Source: CAVQCA01 sp963763115 (GTDB lineage: Bacteria > Pseudomonadota > Gammaproteobacteria > UBA9214). From it: a stretch of DNA of 64,000 bases. Below, piece after piece: positions 43,774 through 52,173 of the stretch. The stretch covers positions 62,001 through 126,000 of the forward strand of contig CAVXNM010000035.1 in the NCBI GenBank assembly GCA_963763115.1, read 5' to 3'. A model generated the notes under the pieces. It was not told the origin of the DNA. It made no database searches and saw only the letters and a list, made by a program, of their open reading frames with translations. Both the position numbers and the translations under genes were made by a program. Numbering within the stretch: the first letter of the stretch is position 1; every line of letters begins with the position of its first letter.

Positions 43774-44030
43774 ATGTGACGTCAAGACGCGAGCGACGCA
43801 AGCAACCGATCCGGCGCAGCGTGCAGTCGGCGCTCGAGCTCTACCTGCATGATCTCAACGGCCATCAGGTCAATGACCTGTATCACATGGTACTGGGCGA
43901 GGTTGAACCGGCCTTGCTGAACGTCGTCATGCACCATGTGGACGGCAACCAGTCCCAGGCCGCGGAATTGCTGGGGATTACCCGCGTGACCCTGCGCAAG
44001 AAGCTCAAGCAATACGGGCTGGAACAGTAA
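43770..44030 (+). CDS. fis: Fis, nucleoid-associated regulator
   Basis: An 86-residue Fis protein, which bends DNA and helps control rRNA, recombination and global expression. The C-terminal helix-turn-helix AAELLGITRVTLRKKLKQYG is intact, and the N-terminal half holds the helix pair LELYLHDLNGHQVNDLYHMV. dusB-fis is the classic arrangement of enteric and related bacteria; here ATG 43770 overlaps the dusB stop, so any frameshift in dusB could lower Fis translation by loss of coupling (inference). Confidence 0.95.
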   Translation: MNVTSRRERRKQPIRRSVQSALELYLHDLNGHQVNDLYHMVLGEVEPALLNVVMHHVDGNQSQAAELLGITRVTLRKKLKQYGLEQ

Positions 44031-44133
44031 TGCCATGGGTTCTTGGCCGGCGCACCGAAATCGACCAGGACGGCGCCTTGATAAATCCGGAACGAACCTG
44101 TATGGCACAAGCTTAGGCGATTTCATAATCGAT

Positions 44134-44261
44134 GTAGGGTGAGTAAGGCACGCTGTTTGTGCCGTAACCCACCGGATATGCCGCCAGGGATTCATTAAAA
44201 GATGCGTTGTATTGCTGCGCAACGCCTGGCGGGTTACGCAAAAATCGCTAACCCGCCCTAC
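44134..44261. repeat. Dispersed repeat, GTAGGGTG type (full palindromic unit)
   Basis: GTAGGGTGAGTAAGGCACGC ... GTGCCGTAACCCACCGG at the left and GCGGGTTACGC ... GCTAACCCGCCCTAC at the right form a palindromic unit. Its right half, reversed, matches 7731-7790. It separates fis from purH and ends 30 bp ahead of the purH start. Confidence 0.75.
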
Positions 44262-44291
44262 ATTGGAAATAGCAATCTCCGGGATACCACT

Positions 44292-45860
44292 ATGAACAAA
44301 ATACAAAGAGCACTGATCAGCGTATCGGACAAAACCGGCGTTGCCGATTTCGCGCAGGAGCTTAGTGCGCTCGGCATCGAGATTCTGTCAACCGGCGGGA
44401 CTGCGCGCCTGCTCGCGGATGCCGGCATCCCCGTGATCGAGGTTTCCGACTACACCGGTTTTCCGGAGATGATGGACGGGCGCGTCAAGACGCTGCACCC
44501 GAAGGTGCATGGCGGCATTCTTGCCCGCCGTGGACTCGACGAGGCGGTCATGGTGAAGAACGGTATTGCGCCGATCGACATGGTCGTCGTCAACCTGTAT
44601 CCCTTCGAACAGACCGTGGCCCGTGCGGACTGTGATCTGGCGACGGCGATCGAGAATATCGATATCGGCGGGCCCACCATGCTGCGCGCCGCGGCCAAGA
44701 ACCATGCCGCCGTTACCGTGCTGGTTGACAGCGCCGACTACGCTTCGGTGCTGGCGGAAATGCATCAGCAGGGCGGCGCCGTCACGGATGCCACCCGCTT
44801 TGCCCTCGCGGTCAAGACCTTCGAGCACACGGCCCGCTATGACGGGGCCATCGCGAATTACCTGGGCGGCGTCAACCCGGGTGGTGAGCATGACCCCTTC
44901 CCGCACACCCTGAATTTTCAGTTTCTCAGGGCGCAAACGATGCGCTACGGGGAAAATCCGCATCAGCGCGCGGCCTTCTATGTCGAGCCTGCGCCTGAAG
45001 ACGCCTCGGTCGCCACCGCGCGGCAGTTGCAAGGCAAGGAATTATCCTATAACAACGTGGCAGACACCGATGCGGCCCTGGAATGCGTTAAATCATTCAC
45101 CGAGGGGCCGGCCTGCGTGATCGTCAAACACGCCAATCCCTGTGGTGTGGCGCTTGGCGCCACCCTGCATGAGGCCTATGACCGCGCCTTCAAAACGGAT
45201 CCCACCTCGGCCTTTGGCGGGATTATCGCCCTCAACCGGCCGCTGGATGCGACCACCGCCCGGGCCATTATCGAGCGGCAGTTCGTCGAGGTCATCATCG
45301 CACCAACAGTCGAACCGGCGGCACTCCCGCTATTGGCCACCAAGAAGAACGTTCGCGTACTGGAGTGCGGCGTCTGGAACGGCGAGCCGGTTGCGGGGCT
45401 GGATTTCAAACGTGTCAACGGTGGCCTGCTGGTGCAGGACCGCGATCTCGGTCGAGTGAGCGTCAGCGACCTCAAGGTCGTGACCCGTCGAGCGCCGACA
45501 CCAGAGGAGACGCGGGACCTGCTGTTTGCCTGGCGCGTCGGCAAGTTCGTCAAGTCCAACGCCATCGTCTACTGCAGGGACGGCATGACCATCGGCGTCG
45601 GCGCCGGCCAGATGAGCCGGGTCTACAGTGCCCGCATTGCGTCGCTCAAGGCGGGCGACGAAGGTCTGGAAGTACGCGGATCGGTAATGGCCTCGGATGC
45701 CTTTTTCCCGTTCCGCGACGGCATCGACCAGGCGGCTGGGGCCGGCATCGTGGCGGTCATTCAGCCGGGTGGTTCCGTGCGCGATGACGAGGTTATCGTC
45801 GCCGCCGACGAACACGGCATGGCGATGGTGTTCACCGGCATGCGGCATTTCCGACATTGA
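44292..45860 (+). CDS. purH: PurH, AICAR transformylase / IMP cyclohydrolase
   Basis: A 522-residue bifunctional enzyme for the last two steps of IMP synthesis. The N-terminal cyclohydrolase domain (ALISVSDKTGVADFAQEL, STGGTARLLADAG, DGRVKTLHPKVHGGIL) is followed by the transformylase domain (RYGENPHQRAAFY, ELSYNNVADTDAALECV, VIVKHANPCGVALG with the catalytic K-H, and DAFFPFRDGIDQAAGAGI). ATG 44292 is preferred over an upstream in-frame start that would read the repeat. Placed just ahead of purD. Confidence 0.97.
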   Translation: MNKIQRALISVSDKTGVADFAQELSALGIEILSTGGTARLLADAGIPVIEVSDYTGFPEMMDGRVKTLHPKVHGGILARRGLDEAVMVKNGIAPIDMVVVNLYPFEQTVARADCDLATAIENIDIGGPTMLRAAAKNHAAVTVLVDSADYASVLAEMHQQGGAVTDATRFALAVKTFEHTARYDGAIANYLGGVNPGGEHDPFPHTLNFQFLRAQTMRYGENPHQRAAFYVEPAPEDASVATARQLQGKELSYNNVADTDAALECVKSFTEGPACVIVKHANPCGVALGATLHEAYDRAFKTDPTSAFGGIIALNRPLDATTARAIIERQFVEVIIAPTVEPAALPLLATKKNVRVLECGVWNGEPVAGLDFKRVNGGLLVQDRDLGRVSVSDLKVVTRRAPTPEETRDLLFAWRVGKFVKSNAIVYCRDGMTIGVGAGQMSRVYSARIASLKAGDEGLEVRGSVMASDAFFPFRDGIDQAAGAGIVAVIQPGGSVRDDEVIVAADEHGMAMVFTGMRHFRH

Positions 45861-45865
45861 ATATA

Positions 45866-46141
45866 ATCGCCACGGAAGCACACGGAAAACTATAAGTGAG
45901 AAGTGAGAAGAAAAACCCTGATGGCCACGGAATCCACAGAATCCATGGAAATATTTCAAAATTTCCACATCGAGTGTGCCGTGCTCAGCAGAGTTACCGC
46001 AATATCAATCCTCAGCGATTACAACTGAAACCCTCGATATCCATGCACCAGCGCCTGACGGTTTTTCACCTCTTACTTCTCACTTCTTACTTTTCACATC
46101 ATCATTTTTCCGTGTTCTTCCGTGGATTCCGTGGCCATAAA
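45866..46141. repeat. Intergenic repeat unit III (purH/purD)
   Basis: Left: CGCCACGGAAGCACACGGAA, then AAGTGAGAAGTGAGAAG and ATGGCCACGGAATCCACAG. The core ends in ATCCATGCACCAGCGCC, as the inverted core of unit I does. Right: TTACTTCTCACTTCTTAC, then TTCCGTGTTCTTCCGTGG and ATTCCGTGGCCATAAA. Confidence 0.8.
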
Positions 46142-46159
46142 CAATTTTAAGGCGAGGCG

Positions 46160-47452
46160 ATGAACATTCTGATTATCGGCAGCGGCGGCCGGGAGCATGC
46201 ACTGGCGTGGAAGGCGGCGCAGTCCCCGCAGGCGGACACGGTGTTTGTGGCGCCAGGCAATGCCGGAACCGCTCATGAATCCGGAGTCAGGAATGTCGCT
46301 ATTGATGCCGGCGATATCGAGGCGCTGGTGGCTTTTGCCAGGGAAAACGCCGTCGGACTGACCATCGTCGGACCCGAGGTGCCACTGGTCGCCGGCGTGG
46401 TGGATCATTTTACCGCGGCAGGTCTGCGCTGCTTCGGACCGACACGGGCCGCCGCGCAGCTGGAGGGCTCCAAGACATTCAGCAAGGATTTCCTGGCACG
46501 GCACGGGATTCCTTCTGCACGCTATGCGGCGTTCACCCGCGTACCGGAGGCGGTTGCGTATATCCGCGCGCAGGGTGCTTCCATTGTGGTCAAGGCCGAC
46601 GGACTGGCGGCCGGAAAGGGCGTCATCCTGGCCCGTACCGAAGACCAGGCCATCGCGGCGGTCGAAGACATGTTGAGCGGCAACGTGTTCGGTACGGCCG
46701 GCCACCGGGTCGTTATCGAGGAGTTCCTGGAAGGGGAGGAGGCTAGCTTCATCGTCATGGTGGACGGCACGCACGTACTGCCGCTCGCAACCTCGCAGGA
46801 CCACAAGGCGCGCGACGACGGCGATACCGGTCCCAATACCGGCGGCATGGGCGCCTATTCACCGGCGCCGGTGATCACCCCCGGGATTCACAGGCGTGTC
46901 ATGAACGAGGTGATCCGGCCCACGGTGCACGGCATGGCGGCGGAGGGGCATCCTTTCACCGGGTTTCTGTATGCCGGGCTGATGATCGCCGCCGACGGTA
47001 CGCCGAAGGTGCTGGAGTTCAATGTGCGGTTTGGCGACCCGGAAACCCAGCCGATTATGCTGCGCCTCCACTCCGACCTGGTGGGGCTGTGCCTGGCGGC
47101 GCTTGATGGCGAGCTTGACGAGGTAGACGTGGAATGGGACGAGCGCGCCTCGATCGGCGTGGTGCTGGCCGCGGGCGGCTATCCGGATGACTACCGCAAG
47201 GGGGACCTAATTGAAGGTATCCACGCGGCAGACGATAAGCACTGCAAGGTCTTTCACGCCGGCACGCAGGTGAAGGACGGGCATGTCGTGACCGCCGGCG
47301 GGCGGGTGTTGTGCGTCTGCGCACTCGGCGAGACGGTCGCCGAGGCCCAACAGGAGGTCTACCGCTGTATCGGCAGGATCCACTGGCCGGACATGTTTTA
47401 CCGCAGGGATATTGGATACCGGGCAATAGCGCGGGAAAAAAGTGAGAAGTGA
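46160..47452 (+). CDS. purD: PurD, phosphoribosylamine-glycine ligase
   Basis: A 430-residue ATP-grasp ligase of purine synthesis. It starts MNILIIGSGGREHALAWKAA, has VGPEVPLVAGVVDHF, VVKADGLAAGKGVI, HKARDDGDTGPNTGGMGAYS and VLEFNVRFGDPETQPI, the classical GARS words. The last residues REKSEK are encoded by AAAAAAGTGAGAAGTGA, that is by the heptamer repeat, which also supplies the stop codon. The enzyme would otherwise end a few residues earlier. Confidence 0.96.
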   Translation: MNILIIGSGGREHALAWKAAQSPQADTVFVAPGNAGTAHESGVRNVAIDAGDIEALVAFARENAVGLTIVGPEVPLVAGVVDHFTAAGLRCFGPTRAAAQLEGSKTFSKDFLARHGIPSARYAAFTRVPEAVAYIRAQGASIVVKADGLAAGKGVILARTEDQAIAAVEDMLSGNVFGTAGHRVVIEEFLEGEEASFIVMVDGTHVLPLATSQDHKARDDGDTGPNTGGMGAYSPAPVITPGIHRRVMNEVIRPTVHGMAAEGHPFTGFLYAGLMIAADGTPKVLEFNVRFGDPETQPIMLRLHSDLVGLCLAALDGELDEVDVEWDERASIGVVLAAGGYPDDYRKGDLIEGIHAADDKHCKVFHAGTQVKDGHVVTAGGRVLCVCALGETVAEAQQEVYRCIGRIHWPDMFYRRDIGYRAIAREKSEK

Positions 47453-47687
47453 GAAAAAAACCCTAATGGCCACGGAATCCACGGAAATATTTCAAAATTC
47501 TCAAAGAGGGTGCGCTAAGAGAATAATTGACTGAAAAATATTCGGGGAGCGATTTCCTTCGTGAGTGAATTTTACATTTCCTATACTCGGGAATCACGGC
47601 CAAATCAGCTAATGCCTGTTCATTCGCTGCTGCCCGAGTGTTTTTTTTAGTTCTCACTTCTAACTTTTCCGTGGATTCCGTGGCGAT
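47436..47687. repeat. Intergenic repeat unit IV (purD/lemA)
   Basis: Left: AGTGAGAAGTGAGAA inside the purD end, then ATGGCCACGGAATCCACGG, AATATTTCAAAATTCTC and GAGGGTGCGCTAAG. The core contains GAGCGATTTCCTTCGTGAG. Right: TTAGTTCTCACTTCTAAC, then TTTTCCGTGGATTCCGTGGC. Confidence 0.8.
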
Positions 47688-47718
47688 TGCCCGATTTCCT
47701 ACATAAGGAGATTAAACA

Positions 47719-48276
47719 GTGGAAATATTCGGTTGGGTGCTGGTGGGGATCATCATTGGGGTCCCTTTGCTGGGGATTCTGTTCTATAACCGCCTGGTCG
47801 GGCTCAATAACCAGGTCAAGAATGCCTGGCGGCAGATCGATGTGCAGCTCAAGCGCCGCCATGACCTGATTCCAAACCTCGTCGAAGTCGTCAAGGACTA
47901 TATGTCCTACGAGCAGGAGACGCTCCAGAAAGTGATCCAGGCGCGCACCCGGGCTGTCAGCGCACATAGCCCCGAAGAGGCGATAGCCGCCGAGGGGGTG
48001 CTGGGTAGTGCGCTGGGCAAGCTTTTTGCACTGATGGAAAACTACCCGGACCTGAAGGCCAACGAGAATGTCGCGCGCCTCATGGAGGAACTTAGTGCTA
48101 CCGAGAACAAGATTTCCTTCTCCCGCCAGTTCTACAATGACAGCGTCATGGCACTGAATAACAGCGTGCAGTCTTTTCCCTCCAATATCGTGGCGGGGAT
48201 GTTCGGTTTCCGCGATGCGACCTATTTCGAGGTCCCGGAGACGGAGACCGAAGTGCCCAAGGTCGACCTGCGCTGA
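47719..48276 (+). CDS. lemA: LemA-family protein
   Basis: A 185-residue protein with one N-terminal membrane span (WVLVGIIIGVPLLGILFYN) and a coiled LemA domain: NRLVGLNNQVKNAWRQIDVQ, LKRRHDLIPNLVEVVKDY, LMEELSATENKISFSRQFYN. GTG 47719 is preceded by AAGGAG (47704-47709). LemA proteins are often encoded next to M48/HtpX-like peptidases, as here (next gene on the same strand), and are thought to act in membrane or envelope stress; exact function unknown. Confidence 0.9.
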   Translation: MEIFGWVLVGIIIGVPLLGILFYNRLVGLNNQVKNAWRQIDVQLKRRHDLIPNLVEVVKDYMSYEQETLQKVIQARTRAVSAHSPEEAIAAEGVLGSALGKLFALMENYPDLKANENVARLMEELSATENKISFSRQFYNDSVMALNNSVQSFPSNIVAGMFGFRDATYFEVPETETEVPKVDLR

Positions 48277-48283
48277 TCACGGC

Positions 48284-48572
48284 AGGTGAGAAGAGCAACA
48301 TACTGCTTGATGCCCACGGAATCCACGGAAGAACACGGAAATATTTCAAATATCCTTGTCTCGGGATGTGCCCGGTATAACGGGGACCTGAGGAAAATTA
48401 GTGATAGAAAATACTTGCCAGAGCGAAATCCTTCGCGAAGTATATTGAATTACAACACCGTGCAATCGTGGCTAAAATTGTCACTACCTAGCCATGCGTT
48501 AACACCCCAGCAACTTTATTTCACTGTTCACTTTTTGTTTTTCCGTGTTCTTCCGTAGATTCCGTGGCCATA
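48284..48572. repeat. Intergenic repeat unit V (lemA/M48)
   Basis: Left: GGCAGGTGAGAAGAGC, then ATGCCCACGGAATCCACGG, AAGAACACGGAAATATTTC. The core shares GAGCGAAATCCTTCGCGA with unit IV. Right: TTCACTGTTCACTTTTTG, then TTCCGTGTTCTTCCGTAG and ATTCCGTGGCCATAA. Confidence 0.8.
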
Positions 48573-48612
48573 ATAATTCATCGTTAATGTTCCTGATATA
48601 CAAGGTCATTTG

Positions 48613-49713
48613 ATGGAATCCCCGGCCGCCAAGCCATGCCCGGAATGCGGGACCGTCAACCGTCCGCGCGCCAGTGCCTGTCGCCAGTGCGGTGCGCCGC
48701 TGGTCAGCGACTGGCAGGACAAGCCGGGGCTGCGCAACAAGGTCCTGCTCCGGACTGATTTCATGGCGGCTGCGCGCGCCAATCAGCGGGCGACGCGGCA
48801 GCTGGTGCTGCTGTTGCTGCTGGTGCTGGCGGTGCTGGGTTATCTGCTGGGCTGGAGCATGCAGGCCATGACGGGAACTATCCCGCTGGCGCATCAGGGC
48901 ATCTGGTTTGCCAGCCGGTGGGGGGCGTGGACGGCCCTTGTCCTGTTTTTCATCGGCGCTGTCTGGTCATGGATCTCGTTTCGCGCCGGAGACCGGATCA
49001 TTCTGCGCATGGTCGGCGCCAACCCGGTCACCGTGGACGAGGAGCCGCAGCTGCACAACGTGGTCGAAGAAATGGCCATTGCGGCCGGCATCCGCAAGCC
49101 GCGCGTCTGCGTGATCGAGACGGATGCGCTGAATGCCTTCGCAACCGGCATGACTCCGTCGCGCTCTACCATCGGGGTGACTCGCGGCTTGCTGGATGCG
49201 CTCAATCGTGAGGAATTACAGGGGGTGATTGGCCACGAGATGGGTCATATCGTGAACTGGGATATCCGCTATGCCACCGCGGTCGGTGTCATCGTCGGAC
49301 TGATTGCGCTGGTCAGCGACGGCGCGCTGCATACCCTGCGCTTTTCCGGCCGTTCGCGCAATTCAAACAGCCGCGCAGGCGGCGGTGCGGTGGTGATTGT
49401 GCTGTTTCTGCTGCTGTTTGCGGCGCTGGCGCCGCTGTTCTCCCGTCTGGTGCAAATGGCGGTTTCCCGGCAGCGGGAGTTTCTCGCCGATGCCACCAGC
49501 GTGCGCCTGACACGCCACCCCGAAGGTCTGATAGCCGCGTTGGAGAAGCTGGCGCTGAATGCAAAGCCATTCGAAGGCGCCAATCGTGCGACGCAGCACA
49601 TGTTCATCGTCAACCCGTTCCGGAATTTCTCCGAGCGGGCCAGCAGCCTGATGGCTACCCACCCGCCGCTGGAACTGCGCATCCGCCGGTTGCGGAACCT
49701 TGGAGGAGAGTAA
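48613..49713 (+). CDS. M48-family zinc metallopeptidase, HtpX-like, with zinc ribbon
   Basis: A 366-residue membrane peptidase. The N-terminus CPECGTVNRPRASACRQCGA is a zinc ribbon. Two membrane spans (LVLLLLLVLAVLGYLLGW, and TALVLFFIGAVWSWISF) precede the peptidase: GVIGHEMGHIVNWD is the HExxH zinc site (about residue 198), with a third-ligand region SRQREFLADATSVRLTRHPE. One more hydrophobic pair lies between them. The active site faces the cytoplasm in HtpX. Forms the usual pair with lemA. ATG 48613 (a TTG lies just before). Confidence 0.9.
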   Translation: MESPAAKPCPECGTVNRPRASACRQCGAPLVSDWQDKPGLRNKVLLRTDFMAAARANQRATRQLVLLLLLVLAVLGYLLGWSMQAMTGTIPLAHQGIWFASRWGAWTALVLFFIGAVWSWISFRAGDRIILRMVGANPVTVDEEPQLHNVVEEMAIAAGIRKPRVCVIETDALNAFATGMTPSRSTIGVTRGLLDALNREELQGVIGHEMGHIVNWDIRYATAVGVIVGLIALVSDGALHTLRFSGRSRNSNSRAGGGAVVIVLFLLLFAALAPLFSRLVQMAVSRQREFLADATSVRLTRHPEGLIAALEKLALNAKPFEGANRATQHMFIVNPFRNFSERASSLMATHPPLELRIRRLRNLGGE

Positions 49714-49715
49714 GT

Positions 49716-50143
49716 TAAAAGTGAAGAGTGAGAAGTAAGAAATAAAAAAAAGATTCTGATGGCCACGGAATCCACGGAAGAACACAGAAAGAATTCTCAC
49801 AGCTTGTGAATTGTGTGTTCTGGAAAACCGTCGGCGGTTTTCCAAGCCCGCGCTTTTCTATACGGGCGGTTTCATCGGGTACGTCGCACCGGTGGTATGG
49901 TTTGTATTGGCTGAACATCCTCGCCAGCGAAGGTATTCAAGAGGATAGGCTTCTTCCCGGGAAGATGTGTCTGCAGCTATTTTCTCAACGAATGGCAGCG
50001 GGGATAAAGATTGTCTGTTAGATTCAATGTATTTTTGTGTGCTTCGATGTGCAGGGATGGACAAGTGACGCGGAAGACACGACGTGGAAATCTTGAAATC
50101 TTTCCGTGGATTCTGTGGCCATTAGGAGCTTTCTCACTTCTCA
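49716..50143. repeat. Convergent gap with two downstream-type repeat modules (M48/rho)
   Basis: After the M48 gene (plus): AAAAGTGAAGAGTGAGAAG, then ATGGCCACGGAATCCACGG and AAGAACACAGAAAG. After rho (minus): AGTGAGAAGTGAGAAAGC, then AATGGCCACAGAATCCACGG. Both are the 'gene 3' end' orientation, each reading away from its own stop codon. The middle (49820-50080) holds no recognisable gene. Confidence 0.78.
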
Positions 50144-51406
50144 CTATCCCTGCCGCTTCATCGATTCGAAAAACTGGGCGTTGCTCTTGGTGGCCTTCAG
50201 CTTGTCAAGCAGGAATTCCATGGCGGCCAGTTCGTCCATGGGGTGGAGGAGCTTGCGCAGTATCCACATCTTCTGCAGTTCGGCCGCATCGGTCAGCAGC
50301 TCTTCGCGACGGGTGCCGGAGCGGTTGATGTTGATGGATGGATAGATGCGCCTTTCGGCGATCTTGCGATCGAGATGGATCTCCTGATTGCCGGTGCCCT
50401 TGAATTCCTCGTAGATGACATCGTCCATGCGAGAGCCGGTATCGATGAGCGCCGTGGCGAGTATCGTGAGACTGCCGCCTTCCTCGATATTGCGGGCCGC
50501 CCCGAAGAAGCGCTTGGGGCGGTGCAGGGCGTTGGCATCCACGCCCCCGGTGAGCACCTTGCCGGATGAGGGCACGACCGTGTTATAGGCGCGCGCCAGG
50601 CGGGTGATGGAATCCAGCAGGATGACCACGTCGCGTTTGTGCTCGACCAGACGCCGCGCCTTTTCGATGACCATCTCGGCCACCTGTACATGGCGGCTGG
50701 CCGGTTCGTCGAAGGTGCTGGAGATAACCTCGCCCTGGACCGAGCGCGTCATCTCGGTGACTTCCTCGGGGCGTTCATCGATGAGCAGGACGATCAGGTA
50801 GCACTCCGGATGGTTGGAGGTGATCGACTGCGCGACGTTTTGCAACAGCATGGTTTTTCCGGCCTTGGGTGGGGAGACGATCAGGCCGCGCTGGCCCTTG
50901 CCGAGCGGCGCCACCATGTCGATGACACGCGCCGTGATGTCCTCGGTGCTGCCGTTGCCGCGTTCCAGCGTCATGCGTTCATTGGGATGCAGCGGTGTCA
51001 AATTTTCGAAGGCGACCTTGTTCCTGGCGTTTTCCGGCTTTTCGTAGTTTATTTCACTGACCTTGAGCAGGGCGAAGTAACGTTCGCTGTCCTTCGGCGG
51101 GCGTATCTTGCCGTCCACTGTGTCTCCGGTGCGCAGGCTGAAGCGACGTATCTGGCTCGGGGAGACATAGATATCATCCGGACCGGCGAGATAGGAGCTG
51201 TCTTCCGAGCGGAGGAAGCCGAAACCGTCCTGGAGTATTTCCAGTACCCCGTTGCCGAAGATGTCCTCGCCCTTTTTGGCGTGGGACTTGAGGATGGCGA
51301 AGATAATGTCCTGCTTGCGGGACCGCGCCATGCCCTCGATTCCCATTTCCTGGGCGATAGTGATGAGTTCGCTGGCCGGTTTCAGCTTGAGTTCGGAAAG
51401 ATTCAT
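50144..51406 (-). CDS. rho: Rho, transcription termination factor
   Basis: A 420-residue hexameric RNA helicase ending transcription. It starts MNLSELKLKPASELITIAQE, has the RNA-binding OSB fold (EILQDGFGFLRSEDSSYL, DDIYVSPSQIRRFSLRTGD) and ATPase motifs SPPKAGKTMLLQNVA (Walker A), VLLIDERPEEVTEM and RDVVILLDSITRLARAYN (Walker B), then GGVDANALHRPKRFFGAARN. Its stop TAG is followed directly by TGAGAAGTGAGAA of the repeat. It lies 180 bp downstream of trxA on the same strand. Confidence 0.98.
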   Translation of the reverse strand: MNLSELKLKPASELITIAQEMGIEGMARSRKQDIIFAILKSHAKKGEDIFGNGVLEILQDGFGFLRSEDSSYLAGPDDIYVSPSQIRRFSLRTGDTVDGKIRPPKDSERYFALLKVSEINYEKPENARNKVAFENLTPLHPNERMTLERGNGSTEDITARVIDMVAPLGKGQRGLIVSPPKAGKTMLLQNVAQSITSNHPECYLIVLLIDERPEEVTEMTRSVQGEVISSTFDEPASRHVQVAEMVIEKARRLVEHKRDVVILLDSITRLARAYNTVVPSSGKVLTGGVDANALHRPKRFFGAARNIEEGGSLTILATALIDTGSRMDDVIYEEFKGTGNQEIHLDRKIAERRIYPSININRSGTRREELLTDAAELQKMWILRKLLHPMDELAAMEFLLDKLKATKSNAQFFESMKRQG

Positions 51407-51539
51407 AGGGTGCCCTGGGTGTTGATTTTTTCTGAATGAATGGATACGACCGTACGGTCGGGGAAAAATGAATAATTATGATCGGGAAATGCCGTTCCGG
51501 GAGAACGCAGAATCCGGAACGAAGATGGTTTTTGATTTC

Positions 51540-51556
51540 ATGCTACGCTAGCATGT
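51540..51556. repeat. Perfect palindromic hairpin between trxA and rho
   Basis: CATGCTACGCTAGCATG: seven-base arms with a three-base loop, in the 180-bp gap. No T-tract follows on either strand, so it is not an intrinsic terminator; possibly an attenuating or processing hairpin in the rho leader. Confidence 0.45.
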
Positions 51557-51586
51557 GCCGCGTTAAACGTCCACCCCCTGACGATG

Positions 51587-51913
51587 TCAGATATTGCTGT
51601 CGATGAACGCCGTCAGCTGTGACTTGGAAAGTGCGCCAACCTTGGTTGCCTCGACATTGCCGTTCTTGAACAGCATCAGCGTGGGTATGCCGCGTATGCC
51701 GTACCTTGGCGGTGTCTGCGGGTTGTCATCGATATTGAGTTTGGCTACCTTGATTTTGCCGGTGTATTCGCTGGCGATTTCATCGAGTATCGGCGCGATC
51801 ATCTTGCAGGGGCCGCACCATTCTGCCCAGTAGTCGACCAGTACTGGATCAGAGGAGTTGAGGACTTCAGTTTCAAAATTATCATCTGTCACATAAATGA
51901 TGTGTTCACTCAC
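51587..51913 (-). CDS. trxA: TrxA, thioredoxin
   Basis: A 108-residue thioredoxin with the active site WAEWCGPCKMIAPILDEIA and the cis-Pro loop GIRGIPTLMLFKNG. Cytoplasmic disulfide reductase. The start is GTG 51913, with GGAG about ten bases ahead; an ATG slightly upstream is out of frame and stops at once. Encoded upstream of rho and divergent from rhlB, the order known from Escherichia coli. Confidence 0.96.
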   Translation of the reverse strand: MSEHIIYVTDDNFETEVLNSSDPVLVDYWAEWCGPCKMIAPILDEIASEYTGKIKVAKLNIDDNPQTPPRYGIRGIPTLMLFKNGNVEATKVGALSKSQLTAFIDSNI

Positions 51914-52173
51914 AGTTCATTGTCTCCTGCGGATTAGATGCAACCTGATTCACTGCCATGCCGCGTGCATCGCCACTTTTATTGTGATGTTATAAGTTTG
52001 GATTGTTGCCGATATGAGGTGTCGAGGCGCTGTCGGAACGAACAGTATGCCCGGCCTTGTGGCGGACGGGTATCCGGATAGATTGCACCACACGCCAGTA
52101 AGTAGCGCATTTGAGCCTAATTCGGATCATTTTACAAGCCCGGGAACAATAAATTACGGTATCCTTGCCGGCT

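Noticed and set aside
45860..50143. CRISPR-like array from repeated words in the gaps
   Set aside because: Repeats are not evenly spaced, are interrupted by genes, and no cas genes are present.
51540..51556. Terminator between trxA and rho
   Set aside because: Perfect hairpin but no T-tract on either strand; kept only as a palindrome.
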